Notes: generated by a model from the sequence alone, not told the origin. A stretch of 64,000 nt of DNA from Dipetalonema caudispina (GCA_013365325.1 JABVXV010000261.1:1-64000), one strand, 5' to 3'; positions 13,076 to 29,100 are shown, counted from the first letter of the stretch. Translations and numbers: made by a program.

Positions 13076-16000
13076 GTTAGCAGTGGTTATTTTTGTAAAA
13101 TTGTAAATGTTGGAATTGCTGTAAGTTTTGAATTTTCTGGTCATTATGTCTTTTCAGCTTGTTTTGAGATTTTTAACTATGATTATTACTATTATTAACT
13201 GGAAAGATATGGATATGAATCAAATTTCCTGGCATATAACTTCCTCATAGGTACTTTCATCGATAGCTGAAATAGTAAAGATAGGAGAAAGGGTGGATTT
13301 GTCTTCTAGTAATTGAAATAAAATGCTTATGAATTTTGTAAAATTTCATAAATGTTAAGCAAAGCAAGTATTAATAGTAATTTATAACCGGTATCAGCAG
13401 AAGCCAGTAAAGGATTAGTTCGACGGGCAAAACTCATCCGTTTTGATATTTCTGTTTAATTAGAAAAAAACTCTGCGCATATACAACCGTAAAATCTTTT
13501 CGCTTTATTGTTTGATTAAATAAACAGTCAGTTTAAATTTTCTTGATTACTGTTTTAAAAATTATTCATAAATGTTAGCTCTAAGAGTAAGTTAAGAAAA
13601 TTTAAGTTAGAGAGGTCAATGTTGATAAGAAATCATTATAGTGATGCGAATATTCTTCACAAGATTGATTCATCTTTCATAATAACTGTCCTCATAATTT
13701 TAGGATATTTTCATAATTTCAAAAAAACCAAGGGAAATTAAAAGTTCCCTTAAGCAGATGAAATGTATTAAAACAAATAAATAATGCATTATTTTTCTAA
13801 AATATTTCCAAATTCTCTTGTGCTATAAGCCAAGATTTCTAGCTTCTCTAACTAGTGAAATTTAAATTTTGGATGATGTTAACAATATCAGCATAATTAG
13901 GGTTGTATAAATGCAAAAGTTGCACATCATCAATGTACGTTTTAATTTTGATATGTATGAGAAGTTTGCTCTAAATTAGGCGAGAACATTGTAAATAATT
14001 AAAGAAGTAATATTCAATTCTTTATTTTGCTATAGAAAAATGTTTAATAATTACGCATACAGTTTTAAAAGATGGATAAGTGGAAAGTTGAAAAGTGATA
14101 GGTAGTAAATGAAAGCAAATTAACATGTGTCACGTGTTTTACGTAGAACTACATCACGTTCATTCGATATATATATATATATTGCTAAGTATAAAAACTA
14201 TGGTAAGGAATAGAATATTACTTTTCTCTACTATATATTTTGTCTTCCTGTCCTGAGCAAATTTTCTGTATGATGGAATTTAAATGTATTTCGATAATGC
14301 TTAACTTTAACAATTGTATAAAGTTATGTTTTAAAGGTAAAAACTTTGAAAATTCAAAAAATCAAATTTCAAAAATGCAAAAATTTCGTTAGATAAAGAT
14401 ATTAAGAACCATTAGATTGTAGTTTTGAAAGAATGTAATAGCAAAATGAGTGATATAATTTCTTAATTAAAATACATCCAACATTTACAAATTTGTAAAT
14501 ATTTTTGAATGAAAATGTTTCATGCAAAATATTTTGATAAAGGTAGTAGTGCCAGATTATTTATGTTAACTTGAAACTTGTATCATATTATAGATTATGA
14601 TTATTGAATATTTCGGGCAAAATTTTAATATTTTCCTTTTTAGTATTCGCTTTCATTTTATTCAATGCTATTAACTTGGCATAATATATCATATAAATTT
14701 ACACCATCAGAGAATTACGGGATGATATATGAATTGTCAATTTAAATTAATCTTTTATAAGCAAAATACTGCATTTGATACGATGCCATTTATTAAAACA
14801 TTCAGTAATTGTTCATTATCAATTTGTAAATTATACAATAATGATGATGATGATGATGAGAGATTTTTCTTTGCAAGAAAAAAAAAAATTGGATAATTTT
14901 GATTGTAAATTCTCGGATAGAAAGATATATTTTTTTGATTTTCAATTACAAAAACTAAAATATATTATAATAGGAATAAATGAATTTAAAATATCTTTTT
15001 TTTTTTAATCTTAAAACTATCATATCGTTTTATTCTTTTACTCATACTATTCGATTATTTATGTATCATCAAATAATATTCATAAGTTGAATGTTTTATA
15101 ATTATACATCATCATCATCATCATTTATTTATTTATTAAATTCACATAACAGGTTCCATTTCCTTTTTTTTTCTTTTTTGTTTTTATTTTCCCTATGATC
15201 TCACATAATATACGTTTTTGAACTTACATTGAACTTCCATTTTTATACTTCAAATATTTTTCAATTCATCCTTCTTTTTTTTTTTTTTTTTCCACTTCTT
15301 CAATCAATAAATTACTATCAGTTTTATTTTCCTTAATTACATGTACAGTTATAAGATTATAATTGGAAATAATAATTATTATTGAAATGTTTAAATTAAA
15401 AATAAAAAAATGATTGATAAAAAAAAAAAAAAAAAAGGAATATATAGCTATTTGTTACATGCTAACAATTACCAATTACATCACATAAAATTTCTGCCAG
15501 TTTTTGAATATTCTTACAATATTCATCATCATTCCTTTTCTTTTTTTTTTTTTTTTTTTTTTTTAATTTTTTCAATTTTTTCTTTCACATGGGAGATTAT
15601 TTTTACACATTGATTATTCCGAGGAAACATTCATTCATACAAATGTTGAAATTTTTTGATATTACTTTAAATTTTTATCAAAAATTAACATCTCACATTT
15701 TATAACTCATTACTTTTTTTTTTTTTTTTTGTAATTGCATTACTTAGTTTTTATAAAAAAATTTATTTAATTTTTTCATACGCTATCTTCATTGCTGCCT
15801 AGTCATTTTTTTTCTTTTTTTCTTTTTTTTTTTGTTAAACTCCAATTTGGTGCGGGTAAAGTTAAAATGCCTGAAATTCAGTCTTCTTCAATCTGTAACT
15901 ATTTTTATCATTTATAATTTAGGTATCATATTAGTTTTCATCATCATTTCTTACTTAGATCTCTAAAGTAGTTTTATCAATTTCATTTTTATTTCTTAAA

Positions 16001-16078
16001 CAATTTTCTTATTAAAAAAAAAAAGGAAAAAAGGAAAAAATTCATCAATTAAGAGATTGTTTCCTCAATATTTGAATG

Positions 16079-16109
<31 letters not shown>

Positions 16110-17069
16110 TATTGTTTAATTAATTAATCTGCTAGTTCATTAACCTTTCCTCCTATTTTGCTTTAATATAATCTATATGAATTCGTTGGATTTTAAATCC
16201 CAATATGAAAGACATTTAATATTCCTTATATCCTCATTTACTTAAGATTTTTTTTTTTTTTTTTTTTGCCTAATGATGATTTGTTTCGTTGTAAGCTTTG
16301 CATACATTATTGTTAACATTTGCAAATTGCTTTGACCTTCATATCATCGTATATCATTGAATTATATCATTTTAATTAATTTTGCAGTAAATCGATAATG
16401 AACGGATTGATATAATTATTCATTAATGGTAATCTTTTTAATTTGCTCATTATTTGTTCATATCGATCATTTTGATAGAATCCTTATAAGGGTTTTGTAA
16501 TATTATTTTTGAATATACTACGTAATATATTCTGATTTTATAAATAGAGGAGAAAAATGAATGAGATTAGATAGAACGAACTTTATAATATTTAGCTAAT
16601 ATGATATAACTATTTATTCAATCATCGATACATTATCGATTATAATAGTAATATTAGTCAGTAAGATTAAAGATATGCTATCCGATTAGGAAAATCATTT
16701 TTCAATGTAATCATTGCTTTCCGTAAGGATTAATGAATCCTTCAGGAATAACGATGATGTATACATTTTTGCACTTCTTTTTTTTTTTTTTTTTTTTTTT
16801 GATTCTCGAAATATATTTCAATATTCTCTGTCCTTAATTCCGAAGGTGTAATTACATCTCAAACTATCTCTGCTTGATTCTAAAAGTATGTACGTACGTA
16901 TAAGCATCTTTTTCTTTTATATGCCAAGTTGATTATTTTTTCAATTGTTGTGAAAATATGAAATATGTACGAATAAATGTTGCGTAGCTCATTTTTCTTT
17001 TTTTTTTTTAAAAAAAAAAAATTTTTTTTTGCAAGTTTTGAAAATACATTTATCACTCTTTTCAACATA

Positions 17070-17075
17070 TTTATT
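17070..17075 (-). terminator. Polyadenylation signal AATAAA of unc-79
   Basis: The plus strand reads TTTATT, so the minus strand has a canonical AATAAA 45 nt downstream of the unc-79 stop codon at 17120-17122. Confidence 0.65.
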
Positions 17076-17119
17076 TTGAAAAGGAAAAATTCAATAAATA
17101 GATTAATGTAAATATAATA

Positions 17120-20100
17120 TCATACATTATAAAAGGGTGATGCTGCAGAAGTTTGTAATTCAATTTGTGAAATTTTATAGCGTACTCCTTTAAGCCATTG
17201 TTGTAGCGGTTCAACATTTAATGATGGTTGATTTTCGCAAGAATCCAATTTTAATCGTAATTTATTGGGAATTTGAGCATGATAAGCGGTAAGGATTGGT
17301 TGCCACATAGCACCCAATTGACCAAGTACTGCTGAACTACATTGTCGTAAGGATTGCATTGTATTCAGGAAATGTAAATTGACCATATCTGCTAGCTGAA
17401 ATTACCTAATTTATATGATGATAATAATATGCGATAACGATGAATTACAGTAGCCAATTAATTAAGCAAATCAAAAGGTTAAAAAGTTCATTTGGTAATA
17501 ATTGTAAAAATCATTTATGATAAGAAATAGCTGAAAGCAAAAAAAAAAAAAGAAAAAAAAAAAAGGAACTATTGTTTTATCTGGTAGACGTTATCATTCC
17601 AACTGAGACGTAACAATTCTCTCTAATCGTAATTAATTAATTACTATCAGATGATATAATCGATAATATACTTTTTCATTTTGAAAAATTTCAAATGATT
17701 ACAATGAACACATATACATACCACTTTAGAATGTGATAAAAGTTGTAGAATAGCTGGTGTTACTCGTGACCAAAAATCTAAAATATTTGCTAATGAGGAA
17801 AGTTGAGGTTCATCGGAGCTTGTTAGCGCAGCTCGTTCACAATAAACAGTCCATAATTGACATAAATGAAAAGCATGAAAAAGTGCCGACATATGAACCA
17901 CTGATTCCTAAACAAATATTTTTTGAAATATTTAATTGATTTATAAAAAAAAAGAAAAAATTCAAATGTTTAGGTAAATTAATAAAAGTTCAAAAAAAAA
18001 AAAAAAAAAAAAACATTTACTAGATTAGACTAAAATTATTAATCTTTTAATTTTTAACTAAATAAAAAAAAAAAAAAAAAATTGAAAGTTAAAAGTAGAA
18101 AAAAAGAAACTTTTGATTGATCAGCAAAACCAGCAAGTACAAAATGAATATAATCAGCCATATATTGTGAACAACTAATTGGTATTGGTAAACATGGTTG
18201 ATTAGCTTGAAGTGCACCAAGTAATATCCATGAAAGTAATCGTACGTTTGTTACAGCTTCAGCAAATGCACTTGGCGTTGATTGTGTTACAGATGGTGGT
18301 GACATTAACCATGGTAAATAACGATTCTATAAAATATATTTTTTTCCTTTTTGTATGATATATAATCAATTCTTAATTAATTAATGATATATGTTAATGT
18401 TAATTATTATAAGATTATAAGTTTTAAGTACTAAATTTTCTTTATTTTTTTGCTTAATTCTAAATATTATAAATTGTCATTCAATTCAATTGAATACATT
18501 TTCAATGAAAGAAGAAATATTTGAAAGAGAAAGCATTATAATATTTATGAGAAAGTATGAACAATTAAATTATAATAATAAACCTTTGATTGGTACAATC
18601 GATCGATCAATAATTATAATTATGTTTAGTATCAATTAGTATAAAAGAATATAACTGTATAAAATAAGCAAAATAGGAAGTATAAAAGGAATTTTTTCTT
18701 TTTTTTTTTTTGCCATAATTTATAGATAACATAAATGATAACCGGATTCAGAAAAAGAAAATTATAATTTTTGTAGGTAAAATCGGATAAGGATTAAGAT
18801 ATATGTGTATATATGTATGATTAAACAAATTGTTTCCGAAAATAATCAAAGATTTTATAAAAAAAAAAAAAGAAAATGAAACAGAAATACTATCATCTAT
18901 TTTAGTCTTATTATTTGCATAAATATGTAAATTTGCTTGAAAGATTAAATATAATAAGGTATATGTTAAGAACTTGTAGATTGTCAAGGAAAGAATCAAA
19001 AGTTAATTTCAAATTAATAAATTAACTTTGATATTTCATTAATTGCTGTCAATTATTCTGGATTTCATTTTTTTTTTTTTTTTTCTCATTACTTTATTAC
19101 CCTATCTTAATAATGCATTCATATCGTTACCGACAAAATATTACTTAAAATCAGAAATAAGCATAATAATAGTAATTCGGTTTAATGTTTGTGTCATATA
19201 AATGTATGTTACATTCACGTTTAAATTTACATTTGTGAACTAATTAACAAAATTAATTAGTTCACAAATTTATAAGATTTATTAATTTCCTATTTATATT
19301 ATTCGTGTCTTTCTTGAATGCTTAAAACTTATATTATCTGTGTACTTCTAAAAGATTTTGAGTTTAGAAAAGAGATATGTGATCTTATTTGTAATATGTA
19401 AATAAAAACTTGAAAATAGAAGTAAAAATAATGTTCTCGAAAATTTAGCATAACAATTTAAAAGTTAATTTTTAAATAAGACATCACATGCTGCTTTATC
19501 ATTTGTTATCACTAAAATATGAAAATAATGTCATATTTCTAAAATGATTTCTACATTTCCTCGTTATACAGATTATTTCAGGGTCATATTTTTCATTCCA
19601 ATTCTTCTGAGGTCATTATTCAAATTTACTCTTGTAAAATTTTGACGGCGGATTTGTCGTTATTGGCGTTATCAAGAAAGTTGTTTACATCCAATTAAAA
19701 TCAATGAAGAAAAACAGAAAATTAAGGATGGAGAAAAGTTAACAGAAGGATCACAATTCAAAGGGTCGTAGCCAAACTATTCGATCAGGGAATCAATACG
19801 AAAGTATAATAGGCCATAAATATTCCAAAAAGGAATGCACTGGAAAAGTAAAATAGCAACGGAACTTGTAAGCTTATCCTAATTAAGTATCTTATGTGAT
19901 TTCTATGAAAGATCAACTTTAATCACTTAAGGCCTAAACATTTTTTCTACTCGTAGCAATTCTAGGAGTAAACGAACTGTTTGGAACTTAATTTTTAACC
20001 TCATTACTGATAATAGCATATTTCTAATAAATGTGATGACAGAGTTACCACAGTTCGAGAATCACGCATGCCTGATCGGCTCATTTCAACACCAACAATT

Positions 20101-23100
20101 TGTGCTACCGATGATTTAATATCACCACCGATACTATCAGAATTGGTAATTTTCTAGAAAAATTATTGTTATTTCATTTAAAATTGAAATTAACCATTCG
20201 GATAAATAAAAATACTGAAAAAAAAAATAAAGATTAAAGGAAAAAAATTCACTTGGAAGAAAATGTTATGAAATTATGAAAATTTTATAATTGCTATATT
20301 TTTGAAATATACATATTCGCATACCTTAATTTCAGTTAACACATGTAAATCGGATATGAAATCAATAAAATCAAAGATATGTGGTCGAATTGCATCATAA
20401 GCTGCCGTATTATACTGAAAGTTTATTTTTGATTAATAAGAATGGCAAGTAGGAATTATACTAATTACAATTAATTGTTAGAAAAATTGCAAAAATTTAA
20501 TTTATCATGATCTTTTTTTAATTTATCTTTTTTTTTTAAGAAAAAACGGTCATAATGAAGACAAATTAATCTATCGAATATTTATTTTATCTAAAGATAT
20601 CTGAAGATTTTTCAAAATCATATGTAATCTTTAAAGTTTAAAGTAATAAGTAATTAATCAATTAAGTATTTAAATAAGCATTAAAATTAAATTCCCAGCC
20701 ATATTTACCTGATCATCAACAATTTCTATCGAAACATCTTCACCGGCATCTTGTAATATTAAATCTATCACTGTCATATAATTATGCTCATTCATATCAC
20801 ATTTAAATTTTAATGCTTGCACAAGTTCCGAAACAATTGCTTTTGTTAAAAATTGCTTATCTCGATCCTGTAAGTTTTGTTTTTTTTTTCTCTCCAAGAG
20901 GAAAATATGCATAATTAACAATGTAATAGCAATAACAATTATTACTAATAATTGAGAAGGAAAAAAATATGCATGTCAAAAAGAGATGCAAAGAATTGAG
21001 TAAAAAGAAATATTTTAAAAAATTAACTTGAAAAAAAAATAAAGTAAAATAAAATAAATTAACCCTTAATAAGGCACGATTACATGCCGTACAAAGAGCC
21101 AAAAGATCTAATAGATCAGCTTTGCATTCATGTAATACTTCTGTAAGCCATCTGGAAAATCCCTCTACTAGCGATATTGAACTCTATAATAATTATTGAG
21201 TTAATAAGTTTGATTATCTATCAATTATTTTCCCATTCAGTTTCTATCGCTTTAATTTCCCTAATTAATTTTATTAAAAATTAAACTTTTTCTAAAATTA
21301 CCAATATTAATATCAAAGAAATCAACAAAGTTAAACCTTAAATGTGGAAAAATTATGCACTCGTAGAATAGCTACCATTATGCCAATACAATTTTTGAAT
21401 TCAGTACGAATCGGACTTCTATCGGTCTGTATTTGAATCTACAAGTTCAATTTTTAAAATAAGATTATAAATCAATTTAAGTAGCAAAAAATTTAGAGAA
21501 GAATCAATTAAAGGAATTAGATGACCAATTACAAATACTTATATGAACTATTGTAAAAATTTAAGCTAAAAAGGTTGAAATGATCAAAAAATGGCTAAAA
21601 TTTCAATTAATTTTTCTTTTACACCAATAGATAATAGAATATTTCTATAAAGAAACGATCATGAAGTACGACAAGATTGACGTATCTAAAGCTTAAGCAA
21701 GATTAGAAGAAACTTATCATCATAAATCGTCTACATTATGAAATTTTTGAGCATAAAAATGAAAGTGCTAACTTTAGAAAGATATTGACGAAAGAATGAA
21801 TCAAGTAAATTAGAAACGACACTCCAATGTGAGAAATATGCATCAGGTGATACATATTCGACATACGCTGACAAATTAAATAAAATTCGAGACAATCGGT
21901 TAGGCCAGTCTTCCAGAATATCCTGAAATAGCTTTTCCTAATTTTGTTCTTTCCTGCATTATTTATTATTATTATTGTTATTATTACTATCACTATAATT
22001 ATCATTATTACTATTATTGTCATTATTTATTATCATTATTATTATCGTCACCATTATTATCAATTATTATTATTAATTATTATTATGATTATTATTACGA
22101 TATTATATCATTCAAATGATCTGGTAAGTTATTCTGAAATTTCACTTCGTTGATTCAAATTTTAGGAACTGATAAAAAAAATATTCAAAAATTCTGAAAT
22201 ATTAGAAAAAAAATTAACTTCGAGCAAATATTGAATAACAGAAACTGGATTTAATTCAGGAAAATCAGCTAAAGCAAATGATATTGTAGACCAGAATTGA
22301 TTAACTCGTTCAATATTTGTATCAAATAGTTGTAAAAATATTCCGCTTGATGATAGCTAAAAAATTTCAATGTATATCATCAAAATTATTATATATTCCT
22401 CATATGCTATAACTTAAATTATTAATGAAAAATTCAAAAAATAAAAGGAAAGTAATGAAAATTTTTTCAAATTATAATAATCAAAAATTTTTAAATATCA
22501 TAAAATACAAACTTGATGTAATAAAACACGAATTAATTGTTTTGCAACACTGCGACAATTTCCAGCAACAAACATCAATGTATCATGCCATGGATATAAT
22601 GGTCTTTCAATTAATCTAAATTATTACAAATTATATTATAATTTATCATAAATTTCAGATAATTTTCAATTCTATTCCTTCTTATCAAAAAAAAAAAAAA
22701 AAATTGTTTTAACCTGGTAATAGTATTAATGATACGAAAAAGTAATGGAGCTGCCATTGTAGGTTCACGATGAATAAATGTTTCTAAAGCAATCATACAT
22801 AACGATAATGTTTCTTCATCAAAATTTCCTAATAATTCATTGCAATAACCACATCGATACGTACGTCTATCCATTATTACATTATTTGTTGCTATAAAAT
22901 ATATTTATATATTAATGTTAGCTTATTAATTAATTAATTAATTTGATAATATCTTATAATTTTTGTTTTTGTAATACAAATTTTTTTGAAATGAAATGAA
23001 ATAATTTTTGATAAAAAATTTTTAACAATCTTTTTTACTATTATTATTATTTGATTTTTTTTTTTTTTTTGCTAAACTAATTTTAAATTGATTAATATTA

Positions 23101-26100
23101 AAATTTAAATTATTGTAAAAGAAACTTTTTCGGAAACGACGTTTTGTTCGACCTGATTGCTTTTTACTATCATTAGCACCTTCCTCTTCAATAGCTTCCA
23201 ATTTTCCTTCATTTGTCTAAAATGGATAATAATATCTTTATTATGACTCATATGTATATAATTAATTTTAAATTGTTGTTCATTTTTCAACCTCATTCAA
23301 ATAACTGAAAATTTAACAGTAAAATCATAAAGACATGATGTTGTAATTTGAAATTTTGCACTTCAATTACCAATTATACAATTCAATATTTATACGTATC
23401 ATCTAATAGGAGTAAAATTTGCAATAAACAATTTAAATTTCAAAATTTTAGAAAAGATCACTTTAATTTTTTTTTTTGCAAAAAAATCTTTTACACTTTA
23501 ATTCATAAATAATTTATGTTATCCATCTTATCCTTTTCCATTCTAAATTCGGATATCATTAAAATTTTTTTCATATCATTATAAATTTGTAAATATTTCT
23601 CTTCATAACTTACATCAACGACGGAAATAGCTTGTGGACATAGAACGGTAAGTGTCTCAGGTCGATGTAACTTATCAGTACCACACTCACTTTCCAAATC
23701 TTCTTCATCAGAACTTGATAACGGATCCATTTCGATTTTTATCGGTGGTACTTTCATATTACAAATATGAACCTTAACATATTATAATAAAATTAAAATT
23801 ATGGAAAATGTTGAACAAAAAAAAGAAATGGTATTGATGAAAAACTTTTCTTCAAAATTACAATAAAAAAAAAAAAAAAAAAAAAATTATTCAGAAATTT
23901 TAATTCCTTTCCGGCAACAATAATGCAGAAGAAATAATAAGATATGAATGTAATCGTTGAATAAATTACCTCAGTTTCAAGAGTGCGAATAATTATTAAA
24001 ATAAGTTTTCGTAAATGTTCGTTGAGAGGTGGTGCATCATATCGATACTATAAATATTTATATCATATTGGTCACTTCAAAAAATTGCCCAAATATCAAA
24101 ATGGTATTGAATGAGGAAAAGACAAACTTCGAAGAAACATAAAACGAAATGATTAAAAGTTCTAGAAAATAGTATAATCCTGAACAATAATTTATTAATT
24201 AATAGTTTCAAATAGTAGTTAATTAATTAATTAATTAATCGAGGGTAAAATAGTGGACAAAAAGGGAAGCAGATAAGATTTTCTATCTGCCAAATTTAAT
24301 ATTCTCTAAATGCTAACATTTTAATATTCATATATTTTTAATTTTAAAAATTTATTTCCTCTCATTTTTTTTTTTTTTTCACATAAATAACCTAAAAAAA
24401 AAGTAAGTTATTCATGTGAAAAAAAAAATTTTTTTCACTTTTATTTCCAACTTTTTTAAATGATTATAACATATAGTACTATACGAATAAATTTTAGCTA
24501 ATTTGTTTGCTTAAAAAATTGTATAATTTCAGAGACCTTATAAAGGATAAGAATAACTGCATTTAGCCAAGAATGTCGAGAATTGATATCCAACAATGTA
24601 AGTGAATATTCGGCTAATGGTTGATCACTGGCCAATTTTTGAGGAGATGGCAAATGAAGTAGGAGTTGTACGCCAAGCAACAAAATCTATGATATATTCA
24701 ATTGTTTTTTTTTTTTTTTTTTAAATAAACTTTTATGAAAATTTAATTTTCTTTCCTTAGCGAAGACAACAATAGCAATTCTTGAATAAGCTAAAATGAT
24801 TTTTGCATAATGGATGAATGATATAGTGACTAAAAGATAACGCAATTCCCTACCGAAAGAATGATATTGAAATACTATCAACATATTTTCTTTTCAAATA
24901 CCATTTGGCTTTAGCCAATACAAAAAACGCTTCATATTAGCACTAAAAATGATATTTTATTGAATATTTTAGATCGTTTAGTAAGTATTTTTACCTGATT
25001 TGCCACTGCTAAATTAGAATCCAAAATTTCCGGTAAACCATTTAAAAAGCTATTGCACACCGCTGATTTACTGAAATACTCATCAGTTTTTAGCTTAAAT
25101 AAAAATGTATTTTTTCTTTCATTTGATTGTAAACATTGAATGAATTTGATTAAATCTGATAGTTTTATTAATGAATTTTATCTCAACTTATTTGCATTTA
25201 TTTGCAAGATAATATTTTAGCAAATAATTAGTCAACTTTTGGAAGAATGTAGAAAATTCAAAAGTTTAAATGTTCAACAAACCGTAATATCTTAGGTGGT
25301 ATAATGAAGCATTTCTCGGAATTACTGTAACCAATGAGAGCATTAAAATGCCGAAAAAGTAAACTTTGCTTCTTAGCGGTTGCTTTTTCATCACCAATTT
25401 TCTTATTTTTACAAAGGAACGATACAAATAATGAAACTGTCAAGTAGACGATATATCGTTCCGGATTGTCAATATCAACTACTCGATTCATTAATAAACA
25501 CATATTACTCTCTTCATCCGTAAATTCTCGTAGACGTGAAAAAGCACCTGGAAGTAGTCATATTTAGCAAAGAAATGGAAATTGTTGAATTGTTCCATCG
25601 ATCAAATTTATGACAATTCACAATTTTAAATAATAGTATATTATCAGCTAAAAATGATACAGTGTTAATTTTTATCTAATATAAATTTATACAGATAAAG
25701 ATAATAAATCATATTAATTCTATTCCATGGAATTTATCATAATTTCATAACATTAAGTATTTATTATGATGATGTTGTCATAAAACAATGAATATGGAAA
25801 GATTAGAAAAGTGATTAAAGATGAATTCAAATTTGATATAGTTCAAATATTTCAAATAATATTTTTCAGGATAAAACTTACCATTACTATGTGATGAACT
25901 ATCCATCGATCTTTTCATTCCTTCTGCTGAAAAGAAAAAAAAAAAGTTAAAGTAAATATGAATTGCTGGAAAAAAATGTATACGTAGGGGTAATATAGTA
26001 TAATTAATTTTTTAAATAGTTGAGGATAATATACTAAATAAAAATGTGCATTGATGGTGAACAATTACAGGTGATAAGGTTAAATTTAATGATAAGCTTA

Positions 26101-29100
26101 ATCCTAATCACAAGAATGATAGTGTTAAATAAATTTGTATTTTGGAACTACTATAATGATCATCAGTGATTATTTATTAAAAAAGGTAGTAATTTGATTA
26201 AAATTATCGTGATAAATTTTTCTTCAGCATAGGATGAAATATCATGATAAATTTTTTCAGGATAAATTATCATAATTTTCTCTTTAGCTAAATTATTTCA
26301 TAGTTCTGAAAAATAAAGTGAGAGTATGCTATTAATTGATGTAAATATTATTTCAACAATAAAATTCCAATTCTAATAATAGAATTCCGCCAGTTTTCCC
26401 TTTCTTTAATTTTATTCCATCAAATTTCAATGATAGATTAAAATTGCAGATAAAATTCTAATTTTGATGATAGGATTCCAATAATTTTCATTTTTTTTTT
26501 TTATCTAATTTTATTCCATCACATTTGAATGATAGGTTGAAAATGGGAATAAAATGGTGCAATGGATGGGTATGGTGCATCATTTGTAGGTATACCGTGC
26601 ATCATTCATAGGTATACGGTGCATCAAGGATATGATATGATGATATCGATGATACTGATGATTACATACTATTCGTGGTTCGAGCCAAAGCTGAGACGGC
26701 ATTTGTAAATGATTGAAGATGCTTGGAAAATCTCCAAGCAGAGATAATCTTAACGATAGTAACCAAATGACGAATCTTCCTTCTACCACTGATAAACGCA
26801 TTTGTACGCCTTTTCATTTCACCATATTTCAATTCAGCAACAATTTTCCCTTTAGTTAATTAGTTACTAATTAGCTATTGCTTATTTTTAATTCTATTTC
26901 AATTGAATTTTCAGTGACCCAAATATGACTTTTATAATGTGCTTCAGCAATAAGTTACCAAATTAATTGGGTAAGAATTGCATTCAACATAACTATGATC
27001 AATTCATGAATCTCAATCTTATAGAAATGTAAAAGTTTGCTGGCCACATTTTGAGTTCTTATTTATTATTCCTGGAAGATATTGATGATGGCCAAATCAT
27101 TTAACATGATGAAAAATGTTATTATAATTAATTTGAAAGATTGTAATCAATAATAAACAACTTATAGCTCGTTAATGTATGGTAAATATGATATTTTATA
27201 GAATGATTTTTCAAAAATTGTAATCTAATCATACAGTACTTGATCGCTTTTATCTCTCACGATTGATAGAGAGTGATACGATATTTTGGATAATTATGTG
27301 GAAGAGGAAATTAAGTACAATATGGAATTTGGAAATTCAATTTTTACCAATAAAAAATTCGATAATATTACTTTCAGTCTTATTCCTTTTCAATATTCAT
27401 GTGGTTCATCTAAACGGCAGAACATTCCTTACATATAACCATCTGACTTATTTTCAGGAATTTGCAATTAATCATGACGTTCATGCTAAATTTCCTGAGG
27501 ATACTGTATCCGATTCACTAAATTTTGCTTCATTTACAATTTTTTTTTTTTATATTTTATATAAAATTTAAGCCATGAGAAGTGAAAGAAAATGCTGGTT
27601 AGTTAGTAATTTGTAAATTCTTTTATTTTATGCAAAAATTTGGATAACATACATGTTGGCCGAAATGTTCCCGTACTAAGTTGATGCCGCATTGAATTAT
27701 TTTGCAAGGTTTGAACGATCGATCGTGCATTGGAACTGTTCTTGATAATTTGACGGGCACGAGTTATTTTTCGTTGGTACAATTCACCCAGTGGATCCGA
27801 ATGAGTTAAATCTGAATTTCAATGTAATTTATATTTTGATTTATATTTTTCGAATTTTTGCTCAAATATGCTTTTCATATTTAATTCACAATATTACTTA
27901 ATGCATCTTTTAGAATGAAAAATAAAACAAAAGATTCAATTCCCGACTTGAGCTATTTCATTTAATAGATGTATGAAAAACTGAAAAACAAAAAGAAGAA
28001 ACAATATAGTTTTGTGATAATAAATAATTCTACGAATAACTTCATCAAAATGAATTAAAACTAATGTAACCCTCATTTGAATTACCTAACTCATAAGCAT
28101 CAATGATGATAACCTATACATTATCAAATGATGAACACAACGAAAATTTGCAACATTTGTATTTATTGAATAGGAAATGAAAAGATAATTGAATTTACAA
28201 ATAAAAAAAAAAAAAGTACTATTTCACATAGAAAATTGAATTTTATAATTTGAATTCTTTTCAAAATTCTTCCTCCAAATAAATTTTGACATAATAAAAA
28301 ATTACATTTCCAATAGAATCTTTTATTTAATAGCAGTAAGATAAGCTAACAAACGAATATAAAGAAAAAAGATGGGACAATAATATATTTAGCCTAATTA
28401 TAGAGGGAATAAATAATTGAAAAATGAACCATGCACAAAATTCGATTCGCTATTCTTCATAAGAAGTTGGCTCTCAATAGCAAGTCCTTCAAATCGTTGA
28501 ATGAAAAATTCCCATGTGAGAATTTCCTGATCCGGAAGAATTGATGTAAGTTGCTGAATTCGAGTGATAATCAATGCTCGATCCATCAATGAATTATCAA
28601 ATTGTGATTCCAAACAAAGACACATCAACTGTAATAATTTTAATATGTACATATAGTTTTTTTTTTTTTTTTTTTTTGTAATTTCAAAAGTTAAAATCAT
28701 CATCATTAAATAGTTTCTATAATTTAACGGAAAATTTTCAGGATTTATTTAACAGAATAAATAATCTAAAAAGTATGTAAAAAAGTCTAATTTTAAATTT
28801 TCAGAAATTGTAAGAGAAAAAAAAAAAAGGCCAATATTAATATTTGAAAAGAATATTTATTTATTACAATGAAGATTAAAAATGATAATATTCATTCAAC
28901 AATTACTACAATAAGTACCATTCATTTAAAACTTTTTTTTTTCCAGATAATAGCTAAATTTTGTTAATTTTACACTCATAACAGAAAGCACTTCATTGAT
29001 CAAACTAATTAATTAGCTAAATGATAAATTAATTGTAAATTTTTTTAACCTTTAAAGAAGCTGAAGGCATATGTTGAATAGATAACAATGCTTGTTGAGC

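Larger units (their letters stand above)
12545..17119. other. Repeat-rich spacer without recognised genes
   Basis: It begins with the ATT microsatellite block (12655-13075), followed by AT-rich sequence with many A/T homopolymers. I found no exon with convincing splice sites or family resemblance on either strand. The two flanking genes converge on this spacer (BED gene +, unc-79 -), so it should hold their 3' ends. Confidence 0.65.

Noticed and set aside
12596..13144. Poly-Ile and poly-Asn frames on both strands
   Set aside because: Produced by the ATT microsatellite block.
26580..26801. 73-aa minus frame in a long unc-79 intron
   Set aside because: No acceptor or donor in agreement with the flanking exon phases and no resemblance to UNC79.
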